46,091 nucleotides of DNA from CAVUDO01 sp963740255 (GTDB taxonomy: Bacteria; Actinomycetota; Actinomycetes; Mycobacteriales; Cryptosporangiaceae): contig CAVUDO010000001.1 of NCBI GenBank assembly GCA_963740255.1, positions 1-46,091 of the forward strand. Reading direction: 5' to 3'. Below the pieces are notes generated by a model. That model searched no databases and was not told the origin of the DNA. It saw only the letters and a list, made by a program, of their open reading frames with translations. Of the stretch, positions 32,679 to 39,216 are shown piece after piece. Positions within the stretch are counted from its first letter, which is position 1; the number at the start of each line of letters is the position of its first letter. Position numbers and translations under genes: made by a program.

Positions 32679-32954
32679 TCACCCCCCGGCGACGGCGGGA
32701 AGGATGGTGACCGAGTCGCCGTCTGCGAGCCGGGTCTCCAGGGCACCGGTGAAGCGGACGTCCTCGTCGTTGACGTAGACGTTGACGAACCGGTGCAGCG
32801 CACCGGAGTCGGTGATCAGTCGGGCCCGCAGGCCGGGGTGCTTGCCGTCCAGGTCGGCCAGCAGCGCGTCCAGTGTCTGGCCGGCGCCCTCCACGGCCTT
32901 CTGGCCCCCGGTATAGGTGCGCAGGATCGTCGGAATCCGGACCTCGATCGCCAT
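32679..32954 (-). CDS. cysO: Sulfur-carrier protein CysO (MoaD/ThiS-like)
   Basis: A 91-residue beta-grasp protein starting MAIEVRIPTILRTYTGG and ending in AVAGG. The exposed C-terminal Gly-Gly is adenylated and turned into a thiocarboxylate that supplies sulfur to CysM. VNVYVNDEDVRFTGALETRLADGD is the typical middle. GAGGAGAG precedes ATG 32954. Mec trims the cysteine from the CysO-Cys adduct; all three genes are here in order mec, cysO, cysM on the minus strand. Confidence 0.93.
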   Translation of the reverse strand: MAIEVRIPTILRTYTGGQKAVEGAGQTLDALLADLDGKHPGLRARLITDSGALHRFVNVYVNDEDVRFTGALETRLADGDSVTILPAVAGG

Positions 32955-33117
32955 CTGCGGTGCTCTCCTCGTCGGTGTCGTCCGTACGGACGGGTTCTTC
33001 GGTGGGCGCGGCCAGGGGTGTGTCGGCGGGTTCGGTCGTCACGTCCTGTGCGGACGCGGCCCCGACCAGCACGAACGCTCACGGCGCTGGCGGGATTCCC
33101 CGCGACGCTCGGCGAGG

Positions 33118-33192
33118 TCAGGCGTCCGGACAGTCGTAGACCACCTCGGCCGGGCTGTGACCGAAGAGGTAGGACTGCGTGGGACCGGTCAT
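33118..33192 (-). CDS. 24-residue ORF coupled to mec inside the cysteine operon
   Basis: ATG 33192 overlaps the mec stop as ATGA, and the reading MTGPTQSYLFGHSPAEVV then YDCPDA ends at 33118-33120. Composition (Tyr, Phe, His, Cys, Asp; little Arg or Ala) differs from the Arg/Pro-rich translation usual for shadow frames in this DNA, so it may be a real micro-protein. The single Cys near its end and the position between mec and cysO suggest a link to cysteine supply, for example a leader-like peptide whose translation depends on cysteine. That function is inference; no family is recognised. The 163 bp between it and cysO hold no convincing gene. Confidence 0.4.
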   Translation of the reverse strand: MTGPTQSYLFGHSPAEVVYDCPDA

Positions 33193-33662
33193 GGCGGGGT
33201 CTCGCCCGCCGCGGTGGCCGTCGCTGTGGTCGCCGCGTTGCCCGCGCGGTCGTACGCCGGGACCACTGTCACCGGCTCCTCGGTGACCTCGCGGTCGACG
33301 ATCCGGAACGAACGGAACTCGACGCTCTCCGGATCGCGGGTGGACACCAGCACGTAGTGGGCGTTGGGCTCCGAGGCGTAGGAGATGTCGGTGCGGGACG
33401 GGTAGGCCTCGGTGGCGGTGTGCGAGTGGTAGAGGACCACGGGCTCCTCGTCCCGGTCGTCCATCTCGCGCCACACGGCCAGCTGCTCGGCGGGGTCGAA
33501 CCGGTAGAACGTGGGGGAACGCTCGGCGTTGAGCATCGCGACGAACCGGACCGGCCGGTCGCTGCCGGTCGGGCCCGCGACCAGACCGCACGCCTCGTCC
33601 GGGTGGTCGGCGCGGGCGTGCGCGACGATGGCGGCGCGGGTGGCCTCGTCGATCGTGAGCAC
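33189..33662 (-). CDS. mec: JAMM-type CysO-cysteine peptidase (Mec)
   Basis: A 157-residue zinc peptidase that releases cysteine from the CysO-Cys adduct. The JAMM motif is complete: VVLYHSHTATEAYPSRTD (H-x-H then S-x2-D), with the Glu in DHPDEACGLVAG. NAERSPTFYRFDP and HYVLVSTRD are family motifs, and VTEEPVTVV closes the conserved part. Beyond it is a Thr/Ala-rich tail of about 23 residues (AGNAATTATATAAGE) that I do not expect from the mycobacterial protein. Start GTG 33662 lies 7 bp after a TAGGCT box, with no ribosome site. It is the first gene of the mec-cysO-cysM operon. Confidence 0.93.
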   Translation of the reverse strand: MLTIDEATRAAIVAHARADHPDEACGLVAGPTGSDRPVRFVAMLNAERSPTFYRFDPAEQLAVWREMDDRDEEPVVLYHSHTATEAYPSRTDISYASEPNAHYVLVSTRDPESVEFRSFRIVDREVTEEPVTVVPAYDRAGNAATTATATAAGETPP

Positions 33663-33669
33663 GGACGCC

Positions 33670-33675
33670 AGCCTA
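33670..33675 (-). promoter_or_regulatory. TAGGCT -10 box of the mec-cysO-cysM operon (leaderless)
   Basis: On the minus strand TAGGCT lies 7 bp before GTG 33662. It separates this operon from clpS-DUF2017 just upstream. Confidence 0.5.
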
Positions 33676-33716
33676 CCGAGGCAGGCCGCGTCCGGCCGGG
33701 TCGAAGCGGCCGGAGG

Positions 33717-34325
33717 TCAGCGGTCGTCGGTCGGGTCCATCGCCTCGATCAGCGTCTCCTGCAGGAACGAGAGGTAGTGGTAGACGCTGATCGCCATCAC
33801 CCGGGGGCTGGTCGGGTCGGCGGCCACCGCGTCGTCCAGCTCGGATGCGAGGTCGGTGTCGTCGGTGAGTTCGAGCCGGGCGCCCAGCACCAGCCTGGCG
33901 TCGTTGATCGCCAGCAGCCAGGCCTCGGCGCCGTCGGCGTCCAGCCGCACCTGGCCGCCGTCCAGCGGGAGGTCGTCGAGCACGGTGGAGGCGTTGTCGA
34001 CCTTCAGCTCGCGCAGCGAGGGTTGGGTGAGTTCGCGCAACTCCGCGGCGGCGTCGGCGTCGCCGCGGTAGCCGTCCGGGAACAGCCGGGCCAGCGCGGG
34101 ATCCTGCCCCGCCGGCTCCCCGTCCGCGACGGTCGCCGCGTCGGCCCCGTCCGAGGCCCACGCTCCGGCCGGCGACGGTCCCGGCCCCTCGGTGGCCCCG
34201 ACCGGACGCGAGTCGGCCTGGATCAGGCCGGCGACCTGCGCGACGACCAACGCCACCGCCTGCGCCTCGTCGGGGTCGAACTCCACCACGTAGGCGGCGC
34301 CGGACCGGGAGAATCCTCGGGTCAT
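33717..34325 (-). CDS. DUF2017 family protein
   Basis: A 202-residue protein found next to clpS in most actinomycetes (Rv1332 in M. tuberculosis); function unknown. Conserved pieces: MTRGFSRSGAAYVVEFDPDEAQAVALVVAQVAGLI at the start (given here as a region), PALARLFPDGYRGD, AELRELTQPSLRELKVDNASTVL, LDADGAEAWLLAINDARLVLGARLEL and the C-terminal VYHYLSFLQETLIEAM. An insertion of about 35 low-complexity residues (about 40-78, Gly/Ala/Pro-rich) sits between the first two. ATG 34325 shares a base with the clpS stop (TGATG), so translation is coupled. Confidence 0.88.
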   Translation of the reverse strand: MTRGFSRSGAAYVVEFDPDEAQAVALVVAQVAGLIQADSRPVGATEGPGPSPAGAWASDGADAATVADGEPAGQDPALARLFPDGYRGDADAAAELRELTQPSLRELKVDNASTVLDDLPLDGGQVRLDADGAEAWLLAINDARLVLGARLELTDDTDLASELDDAVAADPTSPRVMAISVYHYLSFLQETLIEAMDPTDDR

Positions 34326-34615
34326 CAGTCCTGCTGCAGGGTGGCCCAGAGGCCGTGTGCGTGGAGCCGGGCCACGTCGTGCTCCATCCGTTCGCGGGGG
34401 CCGGAGGACACCGTGGCGCGGCCCTTCTGGTGCACGTCGAGCATCAGCGTCGTGGCCTTCTGCCGGCTGAAGCCGAACAGCTTCTGGAACACCAGGGTCA
34501 CGTACGACATCAGGTTGACCGGATCGTTCCAGACGATCGTCACCCACGGCCGGTCCTCGGCCGGGCGCTCGTCGACGTCCGGCGTCGCCGCCGGCGCGAT
34601 CATCGGTGTGGTCAT
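34325..34615 (-). CDS. clpS: ClpS adaptor of the Clp protease
   Basis: A 96-residue adaptor that binds N-degron substrates and delivers them to ClpC/ClpA-ClpP. The substrate pocket lies in WVTIVWNDPVNLMSYVTLVF, and VHQKGRATVSSGPRERMEHD with the C-terminal HAHGLWATLQ is typical of the actinobacterial form. The first 20 or so residues are Pro/Ala-rich and flexible. It diverges from pncB, the same arrangement as Rv1330c/Rv1331. No good ribosome site precedes ATG 34615, so it may be leaderless. Confidence 0.92.
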   Translation of the reverse strand: MTTPMIAPAATPDVDERPAEDRPWVTIVWNDPVNLMSYVTLVFQKLFGFSRQKATTLMLDVHQKGRATVSSGPRERMEHDVARLHAHGLWATLQQD

Positions 34616-34700
34616 GGGTCCATCGTGCCATCGGGGACGATCCACGCAAGCGCCGGTCACCGGGTGGACCATCGCACCGGTGACACCGCCGAACCGGCCG

Positions 34701-34706
34701 TAGGCT
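34701..34706 (+). promoter_or_regulatory. TAGGCT -10 box of pncB (leaderless)
   Basis: TAGGCT lies 7 bp before ATG 34714, and no ribosome site is present, which fixes this start. Confidence 0.55.
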
Positions 34707-34713
34707 GGCTCCC

Positions 34714-35997
34714 ATGGGGACGGCGCTGTTCACCGATCACTACGAGCTGACCATGCTGGCCGCGGCGCGGGGGGACGGCTCGGCACAGCGGCGGTGCGTC
34801 TTCGAGGTGTTCGCCCGGAGGCTGCCGCACGGCCGCCGGTACGGGGTGGTGGCCGGCGTCGACCGGGTGCTGGCCGCGATCGAGGCGTTCCGCTTCGACC
34901 CCGCGACGCTCACGCACCTCACCGGCCGGGGAGTGGTGGACCCCGCCGCCGCGGCCTGGCTGGCCGACTACCGGTTCGGCGGCGACGTGGACGCCTACGC
35001 CGAGGGCGAACTGTACTTTCCGGGCTCCCCGATCCTCACGGTCACCGGCACGTTCGCCGAGGCCGTGGTGCTGGAGACGGTCGTCCTCTCGATCCTCAAC
35101 CACGACGCGGCCGTCGCATCGGCCGCCGCCCGGATGGTCACCGCGGCCAAGGGCCGGCCGGTGGTCGAGATGGGCTCCCGCCGCACGCACGAGGAGGCCG
35201 CGGTGGCGGCCGCCCGGGCGGCGTACCTGGCGGGGTTCGCCGCGACGTCCAACCTCGAGGCCGGCCGCCGGCACGGCATCCCGACCGGCGGCACCGCAGC
35301 CCACTCCTTCACCCTGCTGCACGACGACGAGAAGGCGGCGTTCGCCGGCCAGGTGGCCGCCCTCGGCGTCGACACCACCCTGCTCGTGGACACCTACGAC
35401 CTCACGCAGGGCATCCGCACGGCCGTCGAGGTGGCCGGGCCGGGGCTCGGCGCGATCCGGATCGACTCCGGCGACCTGGGCGTGCTGGCCGTCCAGGCCC
35501 GCGAGCTGCTGGACTCCCTCGGCGCCACCGGCACGAAGATCGTGGTCTCCGGCGACCTGGACGAGTACGCGATCGCCGCGCTGGCGGTGGCTCCCGTCGA
35601 CACGTACGGTGCCGGCACCGCGGTGGTCACCGGATCGGGCGCGCCCACGGCCGGGTTCGTCTACAAGCTCGTCGAGGTGGACGGGCGCCCGGTCGCCAAG
35701 CGCAGCGCGAGCAAGGAGTCCCGCGGCGGACGGAAGACGGCGGTGCGCCGGCACAAGCCGACCGGCACGGCGACCGAGGAGGTCGTGCTCGGCCAGGGCG
35801 TGCCCGAGGCGCGCGAGCACGACCGACCCCTGCAGCGGCCGATGATGCGGGCCGGGGTCCGCCGGCCCGACCTGCCCAGCCTGGACCAGTCCCGGGAACA
35901 CCTGCGGGCGGCCCTGGTGCGTATCCCGTGGGAGGGGTTGAAGCTCTCCCCCGGTGAACCCGCGATTCCAGTGATCTTCCAGGAGGCCCCGCGATGA
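34714..35997 (+). CDS. pncB: Nicotinate phosphoribosyltransferase
   Basis: A 427-residue enzyme joining nicotinate and PRPP to give nicotinate mononucleotide in the Preiss-Handler NAD pathway. Motifs: LFTDHYELTMLAAA, FARRLPHGRRYGVVAG, VVEMGSRRTHEEAAV, ATSNLEAGRRHGIPTGGTAAHS, LLVDTYDLTQGI, IRIDSGDLGVLA and VDTYGAGTAVVTG, with the phosphoribosyl and catalytic His regions intact. Its end overlaps pncA by ATGA, so nicotinamide deamidation and nicotinate salvage are made together. It diverges from clpS. Confidence 0.95.
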   Translation: MGTALFTDHYELTMLAAARGDGSAQRRCVFEVFARRLPHGRRYGVVAGVDRVLAAIEAFRFDPATLTHLTGRGVVDPAAAAWLADYRFGGDVDAYAEGELYFPGSPILTVTGTFAEAVVLETVVLSILNHDAAVASAAARMVTAAKGRPVVEMGSRRTHEEAAVAAARAAYLAGFAATSNLEAGRRHGIPTGGTAAHSFTLLHDDEKAAFAGQVAALGVDTTLLVDTYDLTQGIRTAVEVAGPGLGAIRIDSGDLGVLAVQARELLDSLGATGTKIVVSGDLDEYAIAALAVAPVDTYGAGTAVVTGSGAPTAGFVYKLVEVDGRPVAKRSASKESRGGRKTAVRRHKPTGTATEEVVLGQGVPEAREHDRPLQRPMMRAGVRRPDLPSLDQSREHLRAALVRIPWEGLKLSPGEPAIPVIFQEAPR

Positions 35998-36572
35998 GCC
36001 GTGCCCTGATCGTGGTCGACGTCCAGAACGACTTCTGCGAGGGCGGCTCGCTGGCGGTGGCCGGCGGTGCCGGAGTCGCCGGGGACATCTCCGCGGCGCT
36101 GGCCGCGGACGCCCGCCGCTGGGACCACGTCGTCGCCACCCGCGACCACCACGTCGATCCCGGGGACCACTTTGCCGAGGACCCGGACTACGTCGCCAGC
36201 TGGCCGGCGCACTGCGTCGTCGGGACCCCGGGCGGAGACCTGCATCCCGCGCTGGCCACCGACCGGGTGGAGGCGGTCTTCGCCAAGGGCGCCCACGCCG
36301 CGGCGTACTCCGGCTTCGAGGGCGCCGACGCGAGCGGCACCGGCCTGGCCGACTGGCTCCGCGCCCGGGCGGTGACCGAGGTGGACGTGGTCGGCATCGC
36401 CACCGACCACTGCGTCCGCGCCACCGCGCTGGACGCCGCACGGGAGGGCTTCGCCACCACCGTCCTGCTGGACCTCACCGCGGGGGTCGCCGTGCCGACG
36501 ACCAAGCGGGCACTCGGCGAGCTGCGGGAAGCCGGCATCGCCCTCATCGGCGACCCGGTCGTCGCCCGCTGA
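35994..36572 (+). CDS. pncA: Nicotinamidase
   Basis: A 192-residue cysteine hydrolase converting nicotinamide to nicotinate; orthologues activate the drug pyrazinamide in mycobacteria. The catalytic triad is Asp9 (IVVDVQNDFCEGG), Lys98 (VFAKGAH) and Cys140 (ATDHCVRATALDA). The metal-binding residues fall in ATRDHHVDPGDHF and the oxyanion cis-peptide in GVAVPT follows. ATG 35994 overlaps the pncB stop. The stop codon is the first of three copies of a 14-bp repeat. Confidence 0.95.
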   Translation: MSRALIVVDVQNDFCEGGSLAVAGGAGVAGDISAALAADARRWDHVVATRDHHVDPGDHFAEDPDYVASWPAHCVVGTPGGDLHPALATDRVEAVFAKGAHAAAYSGFEGADASGTGLADWLRARAVTEVDVVGIATDHCVRATALDAAREGFATTVLLDLTAGVAVPTTKRALGELREAGIALIGDPVVAR

Positions 36573-36611
36573 TCCCTGCCGACTGATCCCTGCCGACTGA
36601 TCCCTGCCGAC
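36570..36611 (+). repeat. Three tandem copies of a 14-bp unit at the end of pncA
   Basis: TGATCCCTGCCGAC occurs three times without a change at 36570, 36584 and 36598. The first copy starts with the pncA stop codon. The units lie in the 77-bp gap between convergent pncA and ctaD and look like recent slippage. Confidence 0.95.
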
Positions 36612-36649
36612 GTCCACGGCCGGCGACGCGGCGACGCCAGCGCCAGGCA

Positions 36650-38356
36650 CTACGCCTGGACGGAGGGCTTGTCCTTCTCGGTGATCTGGGTGGCCCAGGG
36701 CGCGAGGTGCGGGAACTTCTGGTCGAAGGCCGGCCGCTCGGAGCGGATCCGGGGCAGCTCGACGAAGTTGTGCCGCGGCGGCGGGCACGAGGTGGCCCAC
36801 TCCAGCGAGTTGCCGTGGCCCCAGGGGTCGTCGACGGTGACCACCCGGCCGAGCTTGTAGGACTTCCAGACGTTCCACAGGAACGGCAGCGTCGAGGCAC
36901 CGAGAATGAACGATCCGACCGTGGAGACGGTGTTCAGCGTCGTCCAGCCGTCCATCTCCAGGTAGTCGGCATAGCGGCGCGGCATGCTCTGGTTGCCCAG
37001 CCAGTGCTGCACCAGGAAGGTGGCGTGGAAGCCGATGAACGTCATCCAGAAGTGGTACTTGCCAAGACGGTCGTCGAGCATCCGCCCGGTCATCTTGGGG
37101 AACCAGAAGTAGATCCCGGCATAGGCGGCGAACACGATCGTGCCGAACAGCACGTAATGGAAGTGCGCCACCACGAAGTAGGAGTCCGACACGTGGAAGT
37201 CGATCGGCGGTGAGGCCAGCAGCACGCCGGACAGGCCGCCGAACAGGAAGGTGGCCAGGAAGCCGAGCGCGAACAGCATCGGCGTCTCGAACGTCAGCTG
37301 GCCGCGCCACATGGTGCCGATCCAGTTGAAGAACTTGATGCCGGTGGGCACCGCGATCAGGAACGAGAGGAACGAGAAGAACGGCAGCAGCACCGCGCCG
37401 GTGGCGAACATGTGGTGGGCCCACACCGTCATCGACAGCGCGGCGATCCCGAGCGTGGCGGCGACCAGCCCCTTGTACCCGAACAGCGGCTTGCGGCTGA
37501 ACACCGGGAACACCTCGCTGACGATGCCGAAGAACGGCAGCGCGACGATGTAGACCTCCGGATGGCCGAAGAACCAGAACAGGTGCTGCCAGAGGATCGC
37601 TCCCCCGGTCTCGGCGTCGTAGATGTGGGCGCCGAGCACCCGGTCGGCCATCAGCGCGGCCAGTGCGGCGGCCAGGATCGGGAACGCCATCAGCACCAGC
37701 AGGCTGGTGACCAGGATGTTCCAGGTGAAGATCGGCATCCGGAACATCGTCATGCCGGGCGCGCGCAGGGTCAGGATGGTGGTGACCATGTTGACGCCGC
37801 CCAGGATCGTGCCGAGGCCGGAGATGATCAGGCCGACGATCCACAGGTTGGCGCCGACGCCCGGGGAGTGGATCTCGGAGTTGAGCGGCGCGTAGGCGAA
37901 CCAGCCGAAGTCGGCGGCGCCGCCGGGCGTGAGGAAGCCGAGCATCACGATCGTGCCGCCGAAGGCGTAGAGCCAGTAGGCGAACGAGTTCAGCCGCGGG
38001 AACGACACGTCCGGGGCGCCGATCTGCAGCGGCACGATGTAGTTGCCGAAGGCGAAGACCAGGGGCGTGGCGAACAGCAGCAGCATGATCGTGCCGTGCA
38101 TGGTGAACAGCTGGTTGTACTGCTCCGGGGAGAGGAACTGCATCCCGGGCCGGGCCAGCTCGGCGCGCATCAGCAGCGCCATCAGGCCGCCGAGGAGGAA
38201 GAAGACGAACGACGTGACCAGGTACATCAGGCCGATCGTCTTCGCGTCGGTGGTGCGCAGGATGCGCGAGAGCGCATTGCCCTGGACCGTCTCGCGCACC
38301 GGCCAGGGGCGGGTGACGATGGGCGACGGCGCGATGGGCGGAGGTGCGATCGTCAC
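36650..38356 (-). CDS. ctaD: Cytochrome c oxidase subunit I (aa3 type)
   Basis: A 568-residue membrane protein with about twelve helices. Haem and copper ligands are visible in FTMHGTIMLLLF (haem a His), WQHLFWFFGHPEVYIVALP (Cu-B His and the cross-linked Tyr), TVWAHHMFATG (two Cu-B His) and VSDSYFVVAHFHYVLFG (haem His pair). The K channel and the GHPEVY motif are intact. It reduces oxygen to water and pumps protons. GTG 38356 has AGGAGGGG upstream. No ctaC, ctaE or qcr genes are nearby, a common arrangement for ctaD in actinomycetes. Confidence 0.96.
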   Translation of the reverse strand: MTIAPPPIAPSPIVTRPWPVRETVQGNALSRILRTTDAKTIGLMYLVTSFVFFLLGGLMALLMRAELARPGMQFLSPEQYNQLFTMHGTIMLLLFATPLVFAFGNYIVPLQIGAPDVSFPRLNSFAYWLYAFGGTIVMLGFLTPGGAADFGWFAYAPLNSEIHSPGVGANLWIVGLIISGLGTILGGVNMVTTILTLRAPGMTMFRMPIFTWNILVTSLLVLMAFPILAAALAALMADRVLGAHIYDAETGGAILWQHLFWFFGHPEVYIVALPFFGIVSEVFPVFSRKPLFGYKGLVAATLGIAALSMTVWAHHMFATGAVLLPFFSFLSFLIAVPTGIKFFNWIGTMWRGQLTFETPMLFALGFLATFLFGGLSGVLLASPPIDFHVSDSYFVVAHFHYVLFGTIVFAAYAGIYFWFPKMTGRMLDDRLGKYHFWMTFIGFHATFLVQHWLGNQSMPRRYADYLEMDGWTTLNTVSTVGSFILGASTLPFLWNVWKSYKLGRVVTVDDPWGHGNSLEWATSCPPPRHNFVELPRIRSERPAFDQKFPHLAPWATQITEKDKPSVQA

Positions 38357-38644
38357 CTGCGGACCCCTCCTGGCTGCTCGGTCGACGCTGGCCGCGGCGC
38401 GCCCCCGACAGGAGGCGCCTGGTCAGCAGAATAGTCCTCGGTGCGTGCCCCGCACGGCCGGCCCCCGGCGGTCCGGCTGCCCGCTGCCCACGCCGCCGCG
38501 GCCCGGAGCGCCGGCGCCGCACCGGGCGTCCCGGCGGCCGCCGCCGCGACGCCCGCGCCCCTGACGCCGGACCCTCCCGTCCTGCGGCCGGCGGCGGCCG
38601 CCACACTGGACCTCCATACCCTGGGTGAGGTCAGGAGCGAGGAA

Positions 38645-39193
38645 ATGTCCGGTGCTCGGAGCCGTTCGAAGGCGGGCAGGGCCGTCCGCGGCCTGTTCCG
38701 TGACCTTCGGACCGGCTGGCGCTACGCCTGGCTGACCTGGTTCGCGGGCAACCCGCTGATGCCCCGGCCGCTGCGGTGGCTCGTCTACCGGATGTTCCGG
38801 TTCGCGATCCGGACGCCCAACGTCAGCCACAGCTGTGTGATCGTCGGACGCCGGCTCGCCATCGGCCCCGGGACATTCGTGAACAAGAAGTGCCTGTTCG
38901 AGGCGTTCGGGCCGATCGTCGTCGGGGCCGGGTGCCAGCTCGGGATCGAGGTGATGATCCTCACCTCGCACCACACGACGGGGCCCGAAGGGGTGTCGCG
39001 GCAGGCCGACTACCGGGGCGTCACGATCGGGGACCGGGTCTGGCTGGCGTCCCGGGTGACGGTGCTTCCCGGCGTGAGGATCGGCTCGGACATCGTCGTC
39101 GGGGCCGGTGCGGTGGTGGCGAAGGACCTGGTCGAGCCCGGCGTGTACGCGGGCGTGCCGGCCAAGCTGGTCCGCGCCGGTCCGACCGGCTAG
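38645..39193 (+). CDS. Left-handed beta-helix (hexapeptide repeat) acyltransferase
   Basis: A 182-residue protein. A basic, amphipathic N-terminus (about 1-60, WRYAWLTWFAGNPLMPRPLRWLVYRMF in outline) is followed by hexapeptide repeats: SCVIVGRRLAIGPGTFVNKKCLFEAFGPIVVGAGCQLG (in outline), the catalytic His loop VMILTSHHTTG, and the C-terminal VTIGDRVWLASRVTVLPGVRIG and GAVVAKDLVEPGVYAGVPAKLV. This is the maltose/galactoside O-acetyltransferase-like group; the acceptor is unknown, though surface sugars are likely. ATG 38645 has AGGAG and GAGGAA upstream. It diverges from ctaD. Confidence 0.88.
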   Translation: MSGARSRSKAGRAVRGLFRDLRTGWRYAWLTWFAGNPLMPRPLRWLVYRMFRFAIRTPNVSHSCVIVGRRLAIGPGTFVNKKCLFEAFGPIVVGAGCQLGIEVMILTSHHTTGPEGVSRQADYRGVTIGDRVWLASRVTVLPGVRIGSDIVVGAGAVVAKDLVEPGVYAGVPAKLVRAGPTG

Positions 39194-39216
39194 CGCCTGC
39201 CTCTCCCCGGTGACCG

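Noticed and set aside
32545..33072. Minus-strand frame starting MLVGAASAQDVTTEPADTPL overlapping cysO
   Set aside because: The acidic start is mildly protein-like, but it continues out of frame through cysO with shadow composition, and there is no ribosome site.
38441..38644. N-terminal extension of the hexapeptide acyltransferase
   Set aside because: Ala/Pro-rich low-complexity translation. A good ribosome site sits just before ATG 38645, where the family sequence begins.
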